Below are positions 1 to 11,450 of a DNA stretch of 64,000 bases, in pieces. The DNA comes from Kuschelorhynchus macadamiae (taxonomy: Eukaryota > Arthropoda > Insecta > Coleoptera > Curculionidae). How positions within the stretch are numbered: the first letter of the stretch is position 1; each line of letters begins with the position of its first letter. The stretch is from assembly GCA_030620095.1 (NCBI GenBank), contig JAUTXW010001636.1, positions 124,001 to 188,000 of the forward strand, read 5' to 3'. The notes under the pieces were generated by a model. It made no database searches and had not been told where the DNA came from. It saw only the letters and a program-made list of their open reading frames with translations. The position numbers and the translations under genes were made by a program.

Positions 1-3000
1 CTTTAAATGTGAATAAATTTCCACGTCACCCATGAGGTATTATTCTGCGACGCGTTGACCTTTTTTTTAATAGAGGTCATCGCCAATAGCCCTACTAAAC
101 CATTAAAAACTAAAAAAATAAACTCTAAAAAAAGTAAATAAAAAGTAAACAAAACAAGTAAAATATGTACACCTATCACTAAAATATAGCGGTGATTGCG
201 ATAATAAAAACATAATTTAGTTTATTAAAACTTAAAATAAATAGTTGTATGAAATAAGATAAAAAAACTACTTTTTGTACATTAAATCTATACGTCTGTC
301 TTTTAAGGTTGCAAATTTATCTATAATTTGGTCGTAAAAGTTTTGGTCTTCACTAAAATCTGACAGTAATTCCTGCTCTATTTACATCATTGCTAAACCC
401 GAAAGCCGTTCTTGTGTCATTGTGTTTCTTAGGTAGGTTTTGATCCGTTTAAGACATGAAAAATTTCGTTCGGCCGATACACTTGTTGCGGGAATAGTTA
501 AAACTAAATTAAAAAGCTTATATGCTTCCGCAAAAATTGCTTTAAAATCTTTAAATAACAAAGCTAGACTTTTTTCGACATCTAAATTTGAAAATTGTTC
601 ATCCCTATACATTACAGAAAGCTCATTCTTTAATCTATCTCTGTCAAAAATGTTTGGATAATTTTTTAATAAATTATTTAATAAGTCGTCTGGAAAGCAT
701 TTAACATATTCTGAATATTTTGTGCAATCGACTAAAGCAAAGAAATTTAAATTATTTAAATTTTCAAACCGCGTCCCTAATTGAAGAATTATACAATCTA
801 TTATTTCGAAATATAATATTTTATATTTAGTAAAAATATCAAAGTCGCTAGAACATTGCCCTCGACGTGTGTTAGTTGGCAGAATAGTGGCTTTTTTAGC
901 AATATTCAAAAGTTCTTTGAAATGGTCCTCGTTTCTAAATTCAATAATTCGTTGCTTGGCAAGGTTTATTTGCGAAATGCAGTAATTTATATCTAAATGC
1001 TTTAACTGTAATATTTGAAACAGTACATCAGTGCAACTAAAAATTTGTTTATAAATATGCGTTAAAAGGCAAAATTCGAAATCATTAAAATGCTTTAGAA
1101 ATCCTTTTGCACCATTAATAGATTCTGTTCCAGAACTTAAGTTATTAATAATAGTTTCAAATACTATAATTAAATTGTCCCATTCATTAGCCACTAAGTT
1201 TAAAATTTTAGACCGTGTATACCATCGCGTTTCTACAGCTCGCGGAATTCTTTTACCTACTATCTGATTAAGCACAAAAGACCGTTTTAGTGATTGGTGA
1301 AAATAATTTGGTATTCCTAATAAAGTGGCAAAAAATATACGACTTTGGGTAATCAGTTTTGTTCCCTGTTGTAAAACTAGATTTAATCTGTGGGCGCAAC
1401 AATGAGTAAACATAGCTAAAGGAGCAATAGATCTAACTTTTGTTTGAAACCCATTTATTTCACCTGCCATAACACTAGCCCCATCGTAACACTGCGCGAC
1501 CAATTTATTTTTAAAGTCATAAGGCTCTAAGCTGTTTTGTATTAAATGAAAAAGGCTCTCTGCTGTTCTATTATCGCTAACGTCAAAAAATCCTAAAAAT
1601 CTTTCTTTTAAAGATCCGTTGGTCACATACCTAACTGTTATTGAACACTGTGATTTTTCTGTTATATCAGTACTATCATCCGCAATTACGCCAAAAAAAC
1701 AACAATCGGTGTCATTGATTTTGTTTTTTTATATATTCTTGAATATAGTCATGTATGCAACCAATTAGTTCATTTTGTATAGTCTTAGATTGTCCCGTAA
1801 AAATATTACTAAATTTAGCACAATGTTCAGTAAGTTCGGCATTTCTTTTTATTAAGCATGCAAATATTTCCTTAAAATTGCCACGGTTAAAAGAATCTGT
1901 TGTTTCATTATGACCTCGAAATGCCAAGTCCTGTTTACCCAAAGTAATAGTAACATCAATTAAATAATTTAATAATAAACGGTTTTTTCGAACATTTTCA
2001 TTATAAACAATTTTATTAAGACTAGCATTTTCTTGTAGTGCATCCGCAATAGTCGTTCATTTTGCTCCAGTCTTGTAAGTGCTACCGAATTTTTAATATG
2101 CCCTCTTGAACTTTCATGCGATTTTACTGCTCGTGAAAAATTTTTTAAATCCGAATATCCGCCCCCTGAACTCCAATTATTTTTGACGCAACCTAATAAA
2201 ATACAAGGCCAACAATATAAGCTTTCTTTATAAATACTTCCGCATAGCCACCTATAAGTTTCGTACCAAGATATTTGAAAAGTTCTTGAATATTTTTTAC
2301 CTTGCCTCTTATCGTTAAATATTGCTAAAATTTTCGGCGTCGGACGGCTACCTAATATCTTTTTCTTTTCAGTTTCGCTTCTTCTTAAAAAAGGCGTTTC
2401 AATTAATGAAGCAATAATGTCGTGAATAGGATTCATTTCAAAAGCAAAAAGCAAATACAAAAAATGGAACGGTCCAACTTACCAAATCAAAACAAAACAA
2501 AAACTTACTCACGCGTATTTATTCACCTTAAAAGACAGAACGCCCTCAATCAGCGATTATCGCAATCTATTTCCTATTTCTTTCTCAGCCGCACGCACCA
2601 CGTAAAAAGAAGCCGTTGGAATATTTCGCTAGTCATGTGATTTAAATAACCAATAAAAGCATATCCAAGCTACAGATTTATCGCCTCAAGAATGCAATAG
2701 AAAACGCGTGCATCGGCAATCGCCATCCCGCTCTGTCGTAATCAGGTGACTCGCCGGCATCGGCACCGGCCGTTGATAAATAGGTCAGAAGTCGAAACTT
2801 TCCAAGCTAAAATTATTTCGCCTCATTCGAGAGCACTTTCTTTAGGAATGGGTTTGCACGGATTGCACGGTCGGTTTTTTGATGTGGTCAGAATTTATTT
2901 TCTAAAATATTTATTATGGGATTATATTTTGTTTTTTTTTTAATGTTATTATGTTGTAAAACTGTTAAAAAGTATATTTCTAATTGGTAATAGATAAAAA

Positions 3001-3066
3001 GTTATATAAAAAAATTCTCTTTTCCTTTATTTTGGGGGTGAGGCGCGGCCTCAGAGGCCTACCCTG
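1..3066 (-). mobile_element. ZMYM1-like hAT DNA transposon, left end outside the window
   Basis: The coding part is a hAT transposase of the type annotated in insects as zinc finger MYM-type protein 1-like, read right to left. The 5' terminus is placed at 3066, where the minus strand starts with the hAT-style end CAGGGTAGGCC, followed inward by a small GGCC-TCT-GAGGCC palindrome. No matching left end with a CAGGG complement is visible before base 1, so the element probably runs off the window. The stretch 2461-3066 has no gene and is read as the 5' non-coding region. The 8-bp target duplication cannot be tested. Confidence 0.7.
382..2460 (-). pseudogene. hAT transposase (ZMYM1-like), frameshifted
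   Basis: Three overlapping open segments make one transposase. 1969-2460 carries the N-terminal TTF-type zinc finger region (ISWYETYRWLC then YCWPCILLG). 1712-1960 carries the LAFRGHNE block typical of the DUF4371 region. 382-1716 carries IADDSTDI, the AQCYDGASVMAG block, HCCAHRLNLVL and the C-terminal hAT dimerisation motif ATSVSAERNFSCLKRIKTYL. The frame changes near 2040 and again near 1712, so a single full protein cannot be made. Apart from those two one-base shifts the frame is long and clean, so the copy is not very old. The product would act in the nucleus as a cut-and-paste transposase. Confidence 0.85.
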
Positions 3067-3079
3067 ACGAGCCGCCACT

Positions 3080-3420
3080 GAGCTACAGTATTGCAAAAAC
3101 CTAATTTACTTATTATACAATTAATAAATAATATTAAGTATAGCTACCTTAACACATTTAAAACAGCAAATCCAAGTACAAAATCAGAATAAAATACAAA
3201 ACAATAAATCACACGTTACATTTTATACTTACAACCATAATAAGAAGATTCTGAATCTGTATGTTAGTATCAAGAAGTATGTTAAAATAAAACTATAAAA
3301 GAACTTTTCTTTCTTATTTTGTACTTGGTTTTGCTGTTTTAAATGTGTTAAGGTAGCTACACTTAATATTATTTATTAATTGTATAATTAGTAGATTAGG
3401 TTTTTCCAATATTGTAGCTC
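3080..3420. mobile_element. Inverted-repeat MITE or foldback element
   Basis: The first ~105 bases (3080-3185) and the last ~105 (3316-3420) are near-perfect reverse complements, beginning GAGCTACA and ending TGTAGCTC, with a ~130-bp unrelated centre. There is no coding capacity. The arms match at more than 90% by eye. No clear target duplication is seen in the flanks, so the superfamily is not assigned. It lies 14 bp from the end of the preceding hAT element. Confidence 0.75.
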
Positions 3421-3781
3421 CGATGATGCTCGCAAGAACGAAACACGTGCCACCTTAGGTTTTTTAAATATTTGTTTTGACTGAGAGTCTGTGACCAAAA
3501 CTTTGTGTTTTATTTAATAGAATTATAAACAGTATATATTGTTAATATATTGGACTCATCAAAACAAGATGTCGAAATAGCACCATTTGAGGACGACTCA
3601 GAAGATGAGGACTTTTTAAGTGATGATATTTTTTAGTCTATAGTATTAAAAAGTTTCTGAAGGATTCTATTAGTCTTTGACGTGTAAAAGTCATAAATTG
3701 CATTATGAATATCCATTTTTGCATGGTAACTTAAGTCTTTTGCCTTTGGATTTTTTCGTGTACATTGTCAGTGTATATATA
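3421..3781. other. Gap with a short acidic coding-like stretch
   Basis: No full gene is visible. Bases ~3554-3637 on the plus strand are open and encode a strongly acidic run (APFEDDSEDEDFLSDDIF then TAG), preceded at 3525-3535 by an AG that could be a splice acceptor. It could be a last-exon remnant or chance. The rest is AT-rich and shows nothing recognisable. Confidence 0.3.
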
Positions 3782-4262
3782 CAGTGTGTCCCAGATTCGC
3801 TTCTCTATATAGGGATCTCGGCACCTATTATACCTACAGCAAAGGTTAAATGGGGAAAGTTTTAGAGAAAACTTATTGCATTCGATATCTGGCTTCAGAT
3901 TTACGATCGATCAATAAGTTTGGGAAATATCCGCAAAAACCGAAAATGGCGGATTTCGTTTTTCGCCAGTATATCCAGAACGGTAAATTTGACAGCTGTC
4001 AAAATGTGACATTATTCGGACACATTTTTAAGACAAATAAGATGGCGTATACGACACGTCTTCATTGTTTTTTGTTAACCCGCAACCCGCCTCAAGTTTC
4101 ATTTTTCTTATGACCGCCATATTGGATTTTTCGATTTTTGGAAAGAGCCTAAAATTTCCAATCTAGTGATATCTCAAGTGCATTAAAGATTTTAATTTCA
4201 TCAAAATATCACACTTCATAAATTAGGTTTCAATGTTTTTAAAGGATGCCATGATTTATTTG

Positions 4263-4895
4263 TCACAAGATTACATTAATAAGTAAGTAATGTATTGAAC
4301 GCATTGAATTTTGAATACAACATGAACGTAAATAACGACTTAAAAAATCTAAATGAGCTTTAACTGCTTTGTAAGTGGGTAACACTAATTTACAAATCTG
4401 CATAATGACCTCCATTTGTATCGAGACATTTTTGACAATTGGTGACTGTTTTTCGTACAACCCTGTACAAAGTGTATTTCGGTTAATATTTCTAAATGTG
4501 TCCAGCACTCTTTGTCTCAGGATTTCTGTGGTCACGGGGGGATCAAATTCATAGATTTGAATCTTCGTGTGACCCCAGAGGTAGAAATCTAAGGGCGATA
4601 GGTCAGGCGATCTAGGAGGCCAAGATATTGGACCATTTAAAGAAATTATTCTTTCGTCAAACTGCTCTCTTAAGAAGTTCCTGACTTGAATGGTATTGTG
4701 AGCCGGACATCTTGACTGGACGGAGTTGTTGAAACCAAGTTCTTCTTAATTCATCTTCCGTTAGAATAGCTCGTAAGGCTGGTACAACCTGGTTTCGCAA
4801 AAGCTCTAGCTACCTCGGCCCGTTTAGGTTGTAGTCAAACAAAAATGGTCCAATAAGTCGATTTCCTGAAATGATTAATAATTTATAAATAGGTG
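4263..4895 (-). pseudogene. Mariner transposase, C-terminal part
   Basis: Minus-strand translation gives LIGPFLFDYNLNG, then WFQQ, then the segment with WPPRSPDLSPLDFYLWG, which holds the third catalytic aspartate of DDD-type mariner transposases, and a C-terminal tail to 4263. Several frameshifts separate these blocks, and the region expected to hold the second aspartate (QQDGAP in relatives) is altered. It is the downstream half of the gene whose upstream half is at 5563-6138. Not functional. Confidence 0.75.
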
Positions 4896-4904
4896 CCCAA
4901 CAGT

Positions 4905-5560
4905 CAAGGGCGGCTGGGTCGGCCGGGTGGTACTAGAAACTATAAAGGGAAAATTATCTTTACTAAAAAGTATCCCGTAATGAATAAGCTTGTATACATT
5001 TGAAACCTATTCAGCTTTATTATGAAAAAGAAAAACATATTTGGTTAGCGGGAAGTAATAGCCGTAATAAATTATTTTGTTGGTATTGCATATTAATTTC
5101 GGAAATACTAAATCAATTTATTTCAGTGATATAATAATCTTAGAGAAATGCACGGTGCCTTAATAAAACATACAATATCAAAAGAACAAACCCCTTGCGC
5201 TTTAAAATTTAAATTATTCGGAAATACAGCTGAACGCCTTTCTATAAATCATAATGAAAATCGAAAAATAATTCGACATTTGATTAATATGATATTTTTT
5301 TCATAACGCGAAACTAGTCTTCCCGGGTAATAATAAATCATTAAATTCAGACAATCAAAATAATTTTAGAGAATTAGCTAAATCTGCAGAAAATTTAGAT
5401 AAAGTGTTAATAAATTTATAGAACCCAATTCTATTTTTATAGGTTCTTCGAAACTACAATACAAAATGATTGAATAAAAATGTAATACAATATCAAAAAA
5501 GTAAGTTGACTGACTAGAGTAGGACGTTTTATTTTTTTTTATTAGATTATTCTCTTTTAG
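4905..5560 (+). pseudogene. hAT (ZMYM1-like) transposase fragment inserted in the mariner
   Basis: The mariner coding sequence stops being recognisable between ~4895 and ~5563, and the intervening plus strand reads as degenerate ZMYM1-like hAT protein: HIWLAGSNSRNKLFCWYC, then KHTISKEQTPCALKFKLFG, then NHNENRKIIRHLI, then NNFRELAKSAENLD. The order matches the TTF finger and following region of the full hAT copies elsewhere in the window. Several stops and shifts interrupt it. No terminal repeats were found, so how it arrived is unclear. Confidence 0.65.
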
Positions 5561-5562
5561 TA

Positions 5563-6138
5563 TCATTGTGATATCATCATCATCCCACACCAAACGTTAC
5601 TTCCAAATCTGATCTGTAGACGTCTGTCTGCCACTTCGTGAGGATTTTGCAAAGCCCAATGATGACGGTTGTGCCTATTAAAGACTCCACAATTCGTGAA
5701 CCTGCTCTCATCGGACCACAAGACATGATTTACAAAATCAGGATTTTCATTACATCTCCTAGTATACCACTCACAGAACTGTAGTCTTAGAAAATCAGTT
5801 TCCTTAAGTCCTTGTACTATTATGGGTTTGTATGGATGGTACTTATTCTTTTTTAAAACTCTCTGTACTGTTGATTTTAGCACATTGGTTTCCTGTTCTA
5901 CAGTTCTTACCGATGCACTAGGGTTTTCGTTGATAGCTTGTAAAATGTTTCTGTCTCGATTTTCATTGTTATTATTGTATCCGCTTCTAGGTTGTTCGAA
6001 GGCACCATGGTTAATTAAATTAACTACGATTTTCCTGAATTGGGTTTTATGAGGCTGCCGTCGTTCGGGGTACATCTCCAAATACCTTGCTGAGGTAACG
6101 TCGGCGTTTCTGAATGATTGAAAGTACAGAGCTAACAT
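5563..6138 (-). pseudogene. Mariner transposase, N-terminal part
   Basis: A 191-codon open frame starting at the ATG complementary to 6136-6138. It opens with the helix-turn-helix region seen in insect mariner proteins (MYPERRQP), continues with a second HTH (VLKSTVQRVLKKNKYHPYKP) and reaches the first catalytic aspartate in WSDESRFTNCGVFNRHN. It ends where the foreign hAT fragment begins. It is close in type to the transposase at 24487-25556 (shared YPERRQP and KKHKYHPYK blocks). Confidence 0.85.
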
Positions 6139-6497
6139 GTCGACCTTTTCTTCATTTTAATACGAAATGCCGGCCATTTTCTATAGGTTTTGACAATTTA
6201 TGTGTCAGATTTATGATTTTATTGGGATAAAAGCGTACTTACTACTTATTAAAACACAGCTTTGATACTTTCAACTATTTAACTTAACATCAAAGTCAAA
6301 ATCCAAATTTGTTACAGATAAATCATGGCCTCCTTAGAAAAAACTGAAACCGAACTTTACGAAGTGTAATATTTCGATGATACTAAAATCTTTAATGCAC
6401 TTGTGAGATATCACTAGACTGGAAATTTTAGGCTCTTTCCAAAAATCGAAAAATCCAATATGGCGACCATAAGAAAAATGAAAGTTGAAGCGGGTTG

Positions 6498-6596
<99 letters not shown>

Positions 6597-6616
6597 AATA
6601 TAATTATATCTATTGC

Positions 6617-6677
<61 letters not shown>

Positions 6678-6697
6678 AATATAATTATATCTATTGC

Positions 6698-6767
<70 letters not shown>

Positions 6768-6790
6768 GTAAATATAATTATATCTATTGC

Positions 6791-6824
<34 letters not shown>
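6498..6824. repeat. (TA)n microsatellite with a 25-bp phrase repeated three times
   Basis: Almost pure TA dinucleotide repeat, interrupted three times by the same non-TA phrase (TGTAAATATAATTATATC followed by TATTGCG) near 6593, 6674 and 6768. The regular return of that phrase implies unit expansion or unequal crossing over rather than simple slippage. It separates the truncated mariner from the 3' LTR of the retroelement. Confidence 0.95.
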
Positions 6825-6827
<3 letters not shown>

Positions 6828-6831
<4 letters not shown>

Positions 6832-7147
6832 ACACTTTTATTTCAAAAATTCACTTTTTAAAAAATATTATTTATTCACTTAAAAATACTTTGTATAATT
6901 GTAAAACTTAAACCGTATAATTTGAAACTTAAACTGACATAATAACAGTATCTGATATGAACTAACTAATATTTACAATTGGTGCTTAATTTATATGTTT
7001 TGAAATGATGAGGCAGCACCTTCAAGCTGTGAGAACTGCAACTCGAAAATACTGCTTGCAATGCATTCCTTGAAATGTTGAAATCGCCATATCCGTTCCC
7101 ATGCGACTGAAGGTCAATGAATACACGTGGCTATAACGGATATAACA
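6828..7147 (-). repeat. 3' long terminal repeat
   Basis: 320 bp, TGTTATATCC to GTGTAACA on the minus strand. It is identical to the copy at 14529-14848 except for one base (A at ~7124 versus G). Bases 6825-6827 are also shared with the other LTR, so the true edge may be 3 bp further out, which would leave ATAT on both sides as a target duplication. Confidence 0.93.
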
Positions 7148-7160
7148 ACTCCCCCTTTTA
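7148..7160 (-). other. Polypurine tract
   Basis: On the minus strand AAAAGGGGGAGT lies directly upstream of the 3' LTR, the expected position and composition of the primer for plus-strand DNA synthesis in LTR retroelements. Confidence 0.85.
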
Positions 7161-7196
7161 GTCAAAAGTTAATACAATGTTTTAACTTTTGTAAAA

Positions 7197-9068
7197 TCAC
7201 TTAAAGTTCGTCTTCGTCTTCTTCTTCGGCTTGGGGATGGATAGCTGGCCGCTTCTCGCAAGAATACTGCTTAGTCTGCTCTTGACTGTCTTTCGCTGCA
7301 GTGGTCTGGGAGGAGGTGGTGAACCATCATCTAGTGGAGCCATGGTGATGCTGGGTAGTCTCTTACGACGACACTTACATAATATGTACAGGACGAGTAG
7401 GCTGGCTAGAAGTACTATTGTGATGATTGTGAACCAAGACAAGTGTTTGTAGACAAAAGGTTGGTTTATTAGTTTGTCCAGTTCTTCTGAATATTGGTCT
7501 AGTTTGTGCTGAGCAATATTGAGATCTTCTACATCTATCTTGTTCAGTTTTAGAGGTTTGAGGTCTGGGATATGAAGCTTCGATGAGATGTGTTGGCAGC
7601 ACTTGTATGGGATCAAAACTGGGTGGCTTTTGTAAGTAACGTTTTGATACTTGTCGATGATTGCCTTGGCGTGAACGCGTGTGCTCCCTATAAAGGCGTT
7701 ACAATACGGTTGAAGTTTAAGGAGGGAATTGACATTGATAATGTTCGTCTTGACTTCTCTTCCTTCACATTTGATAGTAACTGGTAATGGATCTGACACA
7801 GTAATCAACCAAAAGTTTAGGTCGATACCTTTGACGTTGTAACCTTTTGCCAGAAGAATTGATACTTGACATGTCTTAGGTAACTGGTTTGGTCCTCTAA
7901 GGAGCTGAGCTTCACAAATCGCTTCGCTGTCTATTGGGTAGGGTAGAACATCTGAACAGATCTTTTGGTTTCGTCCTATTGATTTACAGCCTTCTAGGTT
8001 TTGAAAAGAAACGTATAACATTGAATCATCGTCCCGCGCTATATATTTTTGTGTTGTAGGAATTATATGGTGAAATTCTGTTCGATTATCCAACACAGGT
8101 ATTGGATAAAGATGATATAAGGTATAGCTTTCAGGATTTACTAAAGGTATTTTTAAAATAAACACTACTTTAGTGTCTGATTGATATGCCTCAAGTTCGA
8201 TAATCTCAACGTATTGTGCGAGTGTTGAAGAGTACACAGGTAGAGGTAGATTATTTTTTCTAAGAGATTGTGAAATTTCTTGAAGGGAACTAATCAGATC
8301 TCCTGGGGTTATTATTGAGCTATGTAAAATATTTAGTCTAGCGAATGATATAGCATTTAGAGCGTCGTTAAGAAAGTTTTCTAGAAAGGAGTAACTCTCC
8401 ATTAATGATTCACATAAGTCTAATGTTCTTATTTGAGCATCGTAAAATGCAAGGTCATCAGATATGTCTATTATCGATTTATGGATTTCGATTATGTCTC
8501 GGTTAAATGTTTCTTCGTCTATTTGAAGTTTTTGTATTGATGCGTTAAAAGTTTTTATGACTGAAGTAGTAACCGATATCTGATTTTTAAGGAGGTTCTC
8601 GATATGTCTTTCGTCTTGGTTGACTTTATCAATGCATTCATTGAAATATTCACCGTCTGAGGCATCGAGGTTTCCAGTTATGGATTTCCAGACCGTGCCA
8701 ATTCCGTTAAATATTCCGCGCCTCTCCCTGTGACTATATTTTTTCGTATCTGCGATTATTTCTTTATATTTTAAATTGACAGAATCGGATATTTGATTAA
8801 GCAGGCTAACGTGTGTTTGTATTTCGGATCTGAAAGATATCATTCTAGGCGAGTCAACGTTTATGAAGCCGTCTAGTAATCCTTCTAGGATTTTATCGTT
8901 ATTCACGATAGCTTCTTTTATGTAAGAAAGATCTTTATACACGAGGAGTGTCCATTTGTCGTTGTCGACACTTTGACAGAACCTTCTTCATGGAAGAATA
9001 TTCCGAGTGTGTTGTTGATAGGTGTTATAGAAAATTGGGACAGGCCTACCGAGAGCAGCCCGAGGAAT
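7197..9068 (-). pseudogene. env: Envelope-like (baculovirus F-type) glycoprotein ORF with a frame break
   Basis: The main open part (7197-8942 and a few codons upstream) covers most of an F-type envelope protein: a basic cleavage-like motif RERR at about residues 72-75, followed by the glycine-rich fusion-peptide-like block (GIFNGIGTVWKSITG), a long ectodomain, a membrane segment at roughly residues 500-522 (WFTIITIVLLASLLVLYIL) and a basic cytoplasmic tail. Env of errantiviruses is made from a spliced mRNA. A good acceptor (TTCTTCTTTGCAG on the minus strand, AG at 9069-9070) lies just past the end of pol. The N-terminal part after it, hydrophobic like a signal peptide, is in another frame from the main body, with the shift at about 8955-8975, so this copy should not make the full protein unless the shift is an assembly error. 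Confidence 0.85.
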
Positions 9069-9082
9069 CTGCAAAGAAGAAT
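9069..9082 (-). promoter_or_regulatory. Predicted env splice acceptor
   Basis: Pyrimidine-rich TTCTTCTTTGCAG on the minus strand between the pol stop and the env reading frame. Subgenomic splicing into env is the known strategy of this group. The site is predicted only from position and consensus. Confidence 0.6.
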
Positions 9083-9086
9083 ATTC

Positions 9087-11450
9087 TTATTCAAAATAGG
9101 GTTTTAACCTATCGAAGTTGACTTTAGATGACTGATTTGTCCGAGGATTAAGAAGAATGGCGGAATTTTGAAACACTTGTGTAACTTCAAAAGGACCATT
9201 AAATTTGTTTTCGGATTTTGATTTTATTTGTGACTCTTTGACGTATACCTTATCGCCAACTTTGTATTCGGGGATAGGAGATACGTGTTCGTCGAACCTG
9301 ACTTTTGCTTTTTCTTTTTGTCTTTCTGTTTTCGCCCTAGCGATTTTGTAATAATATTCCATGCGGTTATTAAGATCTCGTATGTATTTCGATATTAATT
9401 TTTCCTGATTGTATAATGTTTCAGGTGGCCTACTTGACGTGTGACCGAAAATGAGTTCAAACGGAGTAAACCCGTGTGTTTTATTTTTAGTATTATTATA
9501 ACAGATTACTGCATAGGGTAATACATTAAACGGATGTTCTGTAGAGTTTTCTGCTACGTTCGCTCTAATCATTTCTGATAAGGTTGCATGGAACCTTTCG
9601 ATGGACCCATTAGACTGGGGATGATTTACACTAGGGAATGTTAGTTTTGTGTTAAACAATTCACAAAGGTCTTTAACTAACGAGTTATCAAATTCACGCC
9701 CATAGTCACAATGTATTCTTAGGGGTGTTCCATAATGCTGGAAAAATACTAATAGGGTATTTACAATCGTTGACGCTTTTTTGTCGTCTAGTGGGTAGGC
9801 TTGCGTGAACTTCGTAAGTTCGTCTCGAACTGTGAGTGCGTAATATCTGGTTGGATATTCGAAGATATCAATGTTTACTCTTTCAAACGGGGTTTTTGGG
9901 GTTTCCGTTATAACGAGTGGTGTACTTAAATTTTTCCGACATATTTTCACCTTCTGACATATTTCGCAGGCTTTAATTAATTTTTCAACATCTTTTGTTA
10001 AGTTCGGCCAATTATACTTTTCTCTTATGCGCCTGACTGTCTCGTTTATTCCCCGATGCAAATTGGTTTTGCCTGAACGGTAGTGTTCTAGAATTTGGGG
10101 AATTTCGTCAGCGTCTGGGGATCTTACAACGTTTTGACAGATTTTAAGTTTTATTTCTTTATCGGCAAAGATAAATGAGAACATTTCGAGAATGGGCAGT
10201 GCTAAATTATTTTCTACATAAAATGTTTTAGAGGGATCGAATTCATTTTGGGCCTTAAATAGAACATAGAACAGGTGTTGGGCTACAATTTCCGGGTCGA
10301 ATGGTATTGGGATAATAAGGTATTTTCTATCTTTTACAGTTTTGCTAGAGGCAATGTTAACGCTCATGTTTTCAAAATGAATGTTTTCTTCGAAGATATC
10401 CTCGATTATTTTGTAATGCATTTCCTCTAGTTTGTTTTGCCAGAAAAAGGTAATAATTAATTTATGCGATTTATCTAAAAGCTGCGAATTTGAGAATTCG
10501 ACTTTGGAATAGTCAATTATTGATCTCGTTTGGTAGAGATCTACAAATTTGTTATATTCTTGTGTGATGTGTTCGTCGTCTATTTCGACGGCATTTGGGT
10601 CTGGTTGACTTTGGTCGTCATTTTCGCTATCATTTTCGTTAGCGGCAAAAATGGCACATTTTGATTGGAAATTTGCGCATTTTTGGAAGTAATTAATCTT
10701 TATTCGGGATAGGGCGTCTGCATTTTTGTTTATCTTTCCGGGCTTATGTTCGATTTTATAGTTGTACTCTTCTAATTTTAGACGCCAGCGAGCATGCCTA
10801 CTACCAGGGTCCTTAATCGAAAAGAGCCAGGTTAATGGCCGGTGGTCCGTAATAAGTGTAAACTTTCGTCCAAAAAGATAAGGGCGGAAATGTTTTACGG
10901 CCCATACAATTGCCAGTAGCTCCCTTTCGATGGTGGAGTATTTAGTTTCTGCGCTACAAAGTGTTCTAGATGCGAAAGCTATTGGTAGATCTTTTCCGAC
11001 TCGCCCTTGTGACAGCACAGCGCCTATTGCGAATGCGCTTGCGTCTGTAGTCAGGAGGAAGGTTTCCTCAAAATTAGGGTAGATGAGAATGGGGTCTGTA
11101 ATTAGGGCTTTCTTTAGTTCTTCGAATGACTTTTTGCATTCAGAATCAAAGAGAAATGGGACGTCCTTTTTTAGGAGTTGGGTTAAAGGCTTGGACACTT
11201 TTGCGAAGTTCGGGATGAATCTGCGGTAATATCCCGCTAATCCCAGGAAAGACTTAATGTCCTTTGCATTTTTTAGTTCTGGGAAGTTTTTAATGCATTC
11301 TACTTTTGAGGGATTGGGTTTTACACCATCTTTCGTGACAAGATGTCCCAGATAAGCAACTTCCTTTTTCAAGAACTCACACTTATCGGGTTGGATTTTA
11401 AGATTTGCATTTCGGAGACGTTTAAAAACTTCCTTTAGTCGGTCTATATG
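9087..11450 (-). CDS. pol: pol, 3' part: RT thumb, RNase H, integrase
   Basis: Continues the pol frame after an internal stop. In order: the end of the reverse transcriptase (KCEFLKKEVAYLGH), RNase H (LTTDASAFAIGAVLSQ, ERELLAIVWAVKHFRPYL, ITDHRPLTWL), the integrase HHCC zinc site (HRGINETVRRIREKYN then ACEICQ), the integrase core with aspartates in VNIDIFEYP and HCDYGREFDN and glutamate in HPQSNGSIERFHATL, and a C-terminal region ending KPYFE. 761 codons are open from the first ATG, and the frame is open up to the stop at 11451-11453. Catalytic residues appear intact. Confidence 0.92.
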   Translation of the reverse strand, partial: HIDRLKEVFKRLRNANLKIQPDKCEFLKKEVAYLGHLVTKDGVKPNPSKVECIKNFPELKNAKDIKSFLGLAGYYRRFIPNFAKVSKPLTQLLKKDVPFLFDSECKKSFEELKKALITDPILIYPNFEETFLLTTDASAFAIGAVLSQGRVGKDLPIAFASRTLCSAETKYSTIERELLAIVWAVKHFRPYLFGRKFTLITDHRPLTWLFSIKDPGSRHARWRLKLEEYNYKIEHKPGKINKNADALSRIKINYFQKCANFQSKCAIFAANENDSENDDQSQPDPNAVEIDDEHITQEYNKFVDLYQTRSIIDYSKVEFSNSQLLDKSHKLIITFFWQNKLEEMHYKIIEDIFEENIHFENMSVNIASSKTVKDRKYLIIPIPFDPEIVAQHLFYVLFKAQNEFDPSKTFYVENNLALPILEMFSFIFADKEIKLKICQNVVRSPDADEIPQILEHYRSGKTNLHRGINETVRRIREKYNWPNLTKDVEKLIKACEICQKVKICRKNLSTPLVITETPKTPFERVNIDIFEYPTRYYALTVRDELTKFTQAYPLDDKKASTIVNTLLVFFQHYGTPLRIHCDYGREFDNSLVKDLCELFNTKLTFPSVNHPQSNGSIERFHATLSEMIRANVAENSTEHPFNVLPYAVICYNNTKNKTHGFTPFELIFGHTSSRPPETLYNQEKLISKYIRDLNNRMEYYYKIARAKTERQKEKAKVRFDEHVSPIPEYKVGDKVYVKESQIKSKSENKFNGPFEVTQVFQNSAILLNPRTNQSSKVNFDRLKPYFE

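Larger units (their letters stand above)
3782..6497 (-). mobile_element. Mariner-type DNA transposon, right end lost
   Basis: The left end reads CAGTGTGTCCCAGATTCGC directly after a TA at 3780-3781, the TA target typical of the Tc1/mariner superfamily. A subterminal stretch at 4084-4210 is repeated in inverted orientation at 6370-6497 (for example the block around GGCTCTTTCCAAAAATCG). The outermost ~300 bp present on the left are missing on the right, where the (TA)n tract begins. The transposase is on the minus strand and is split by a foreign fragment (4905-5560). Confidence 0.75.

Noticed and set aside
6485..6911. Open frames made of Ile-Tyr repeats (also 14818-15105 and 16112-16503)
   Set aside because: They are translations of (TA)n microsatellites and carry no protein signal.
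7231..7787. Plus-strand and alternate-frame ORFs inside env (7231-7452, 7375-7602, 7590-7787)
   Set aside because: Shadows of the env frame; no domain, no start context.
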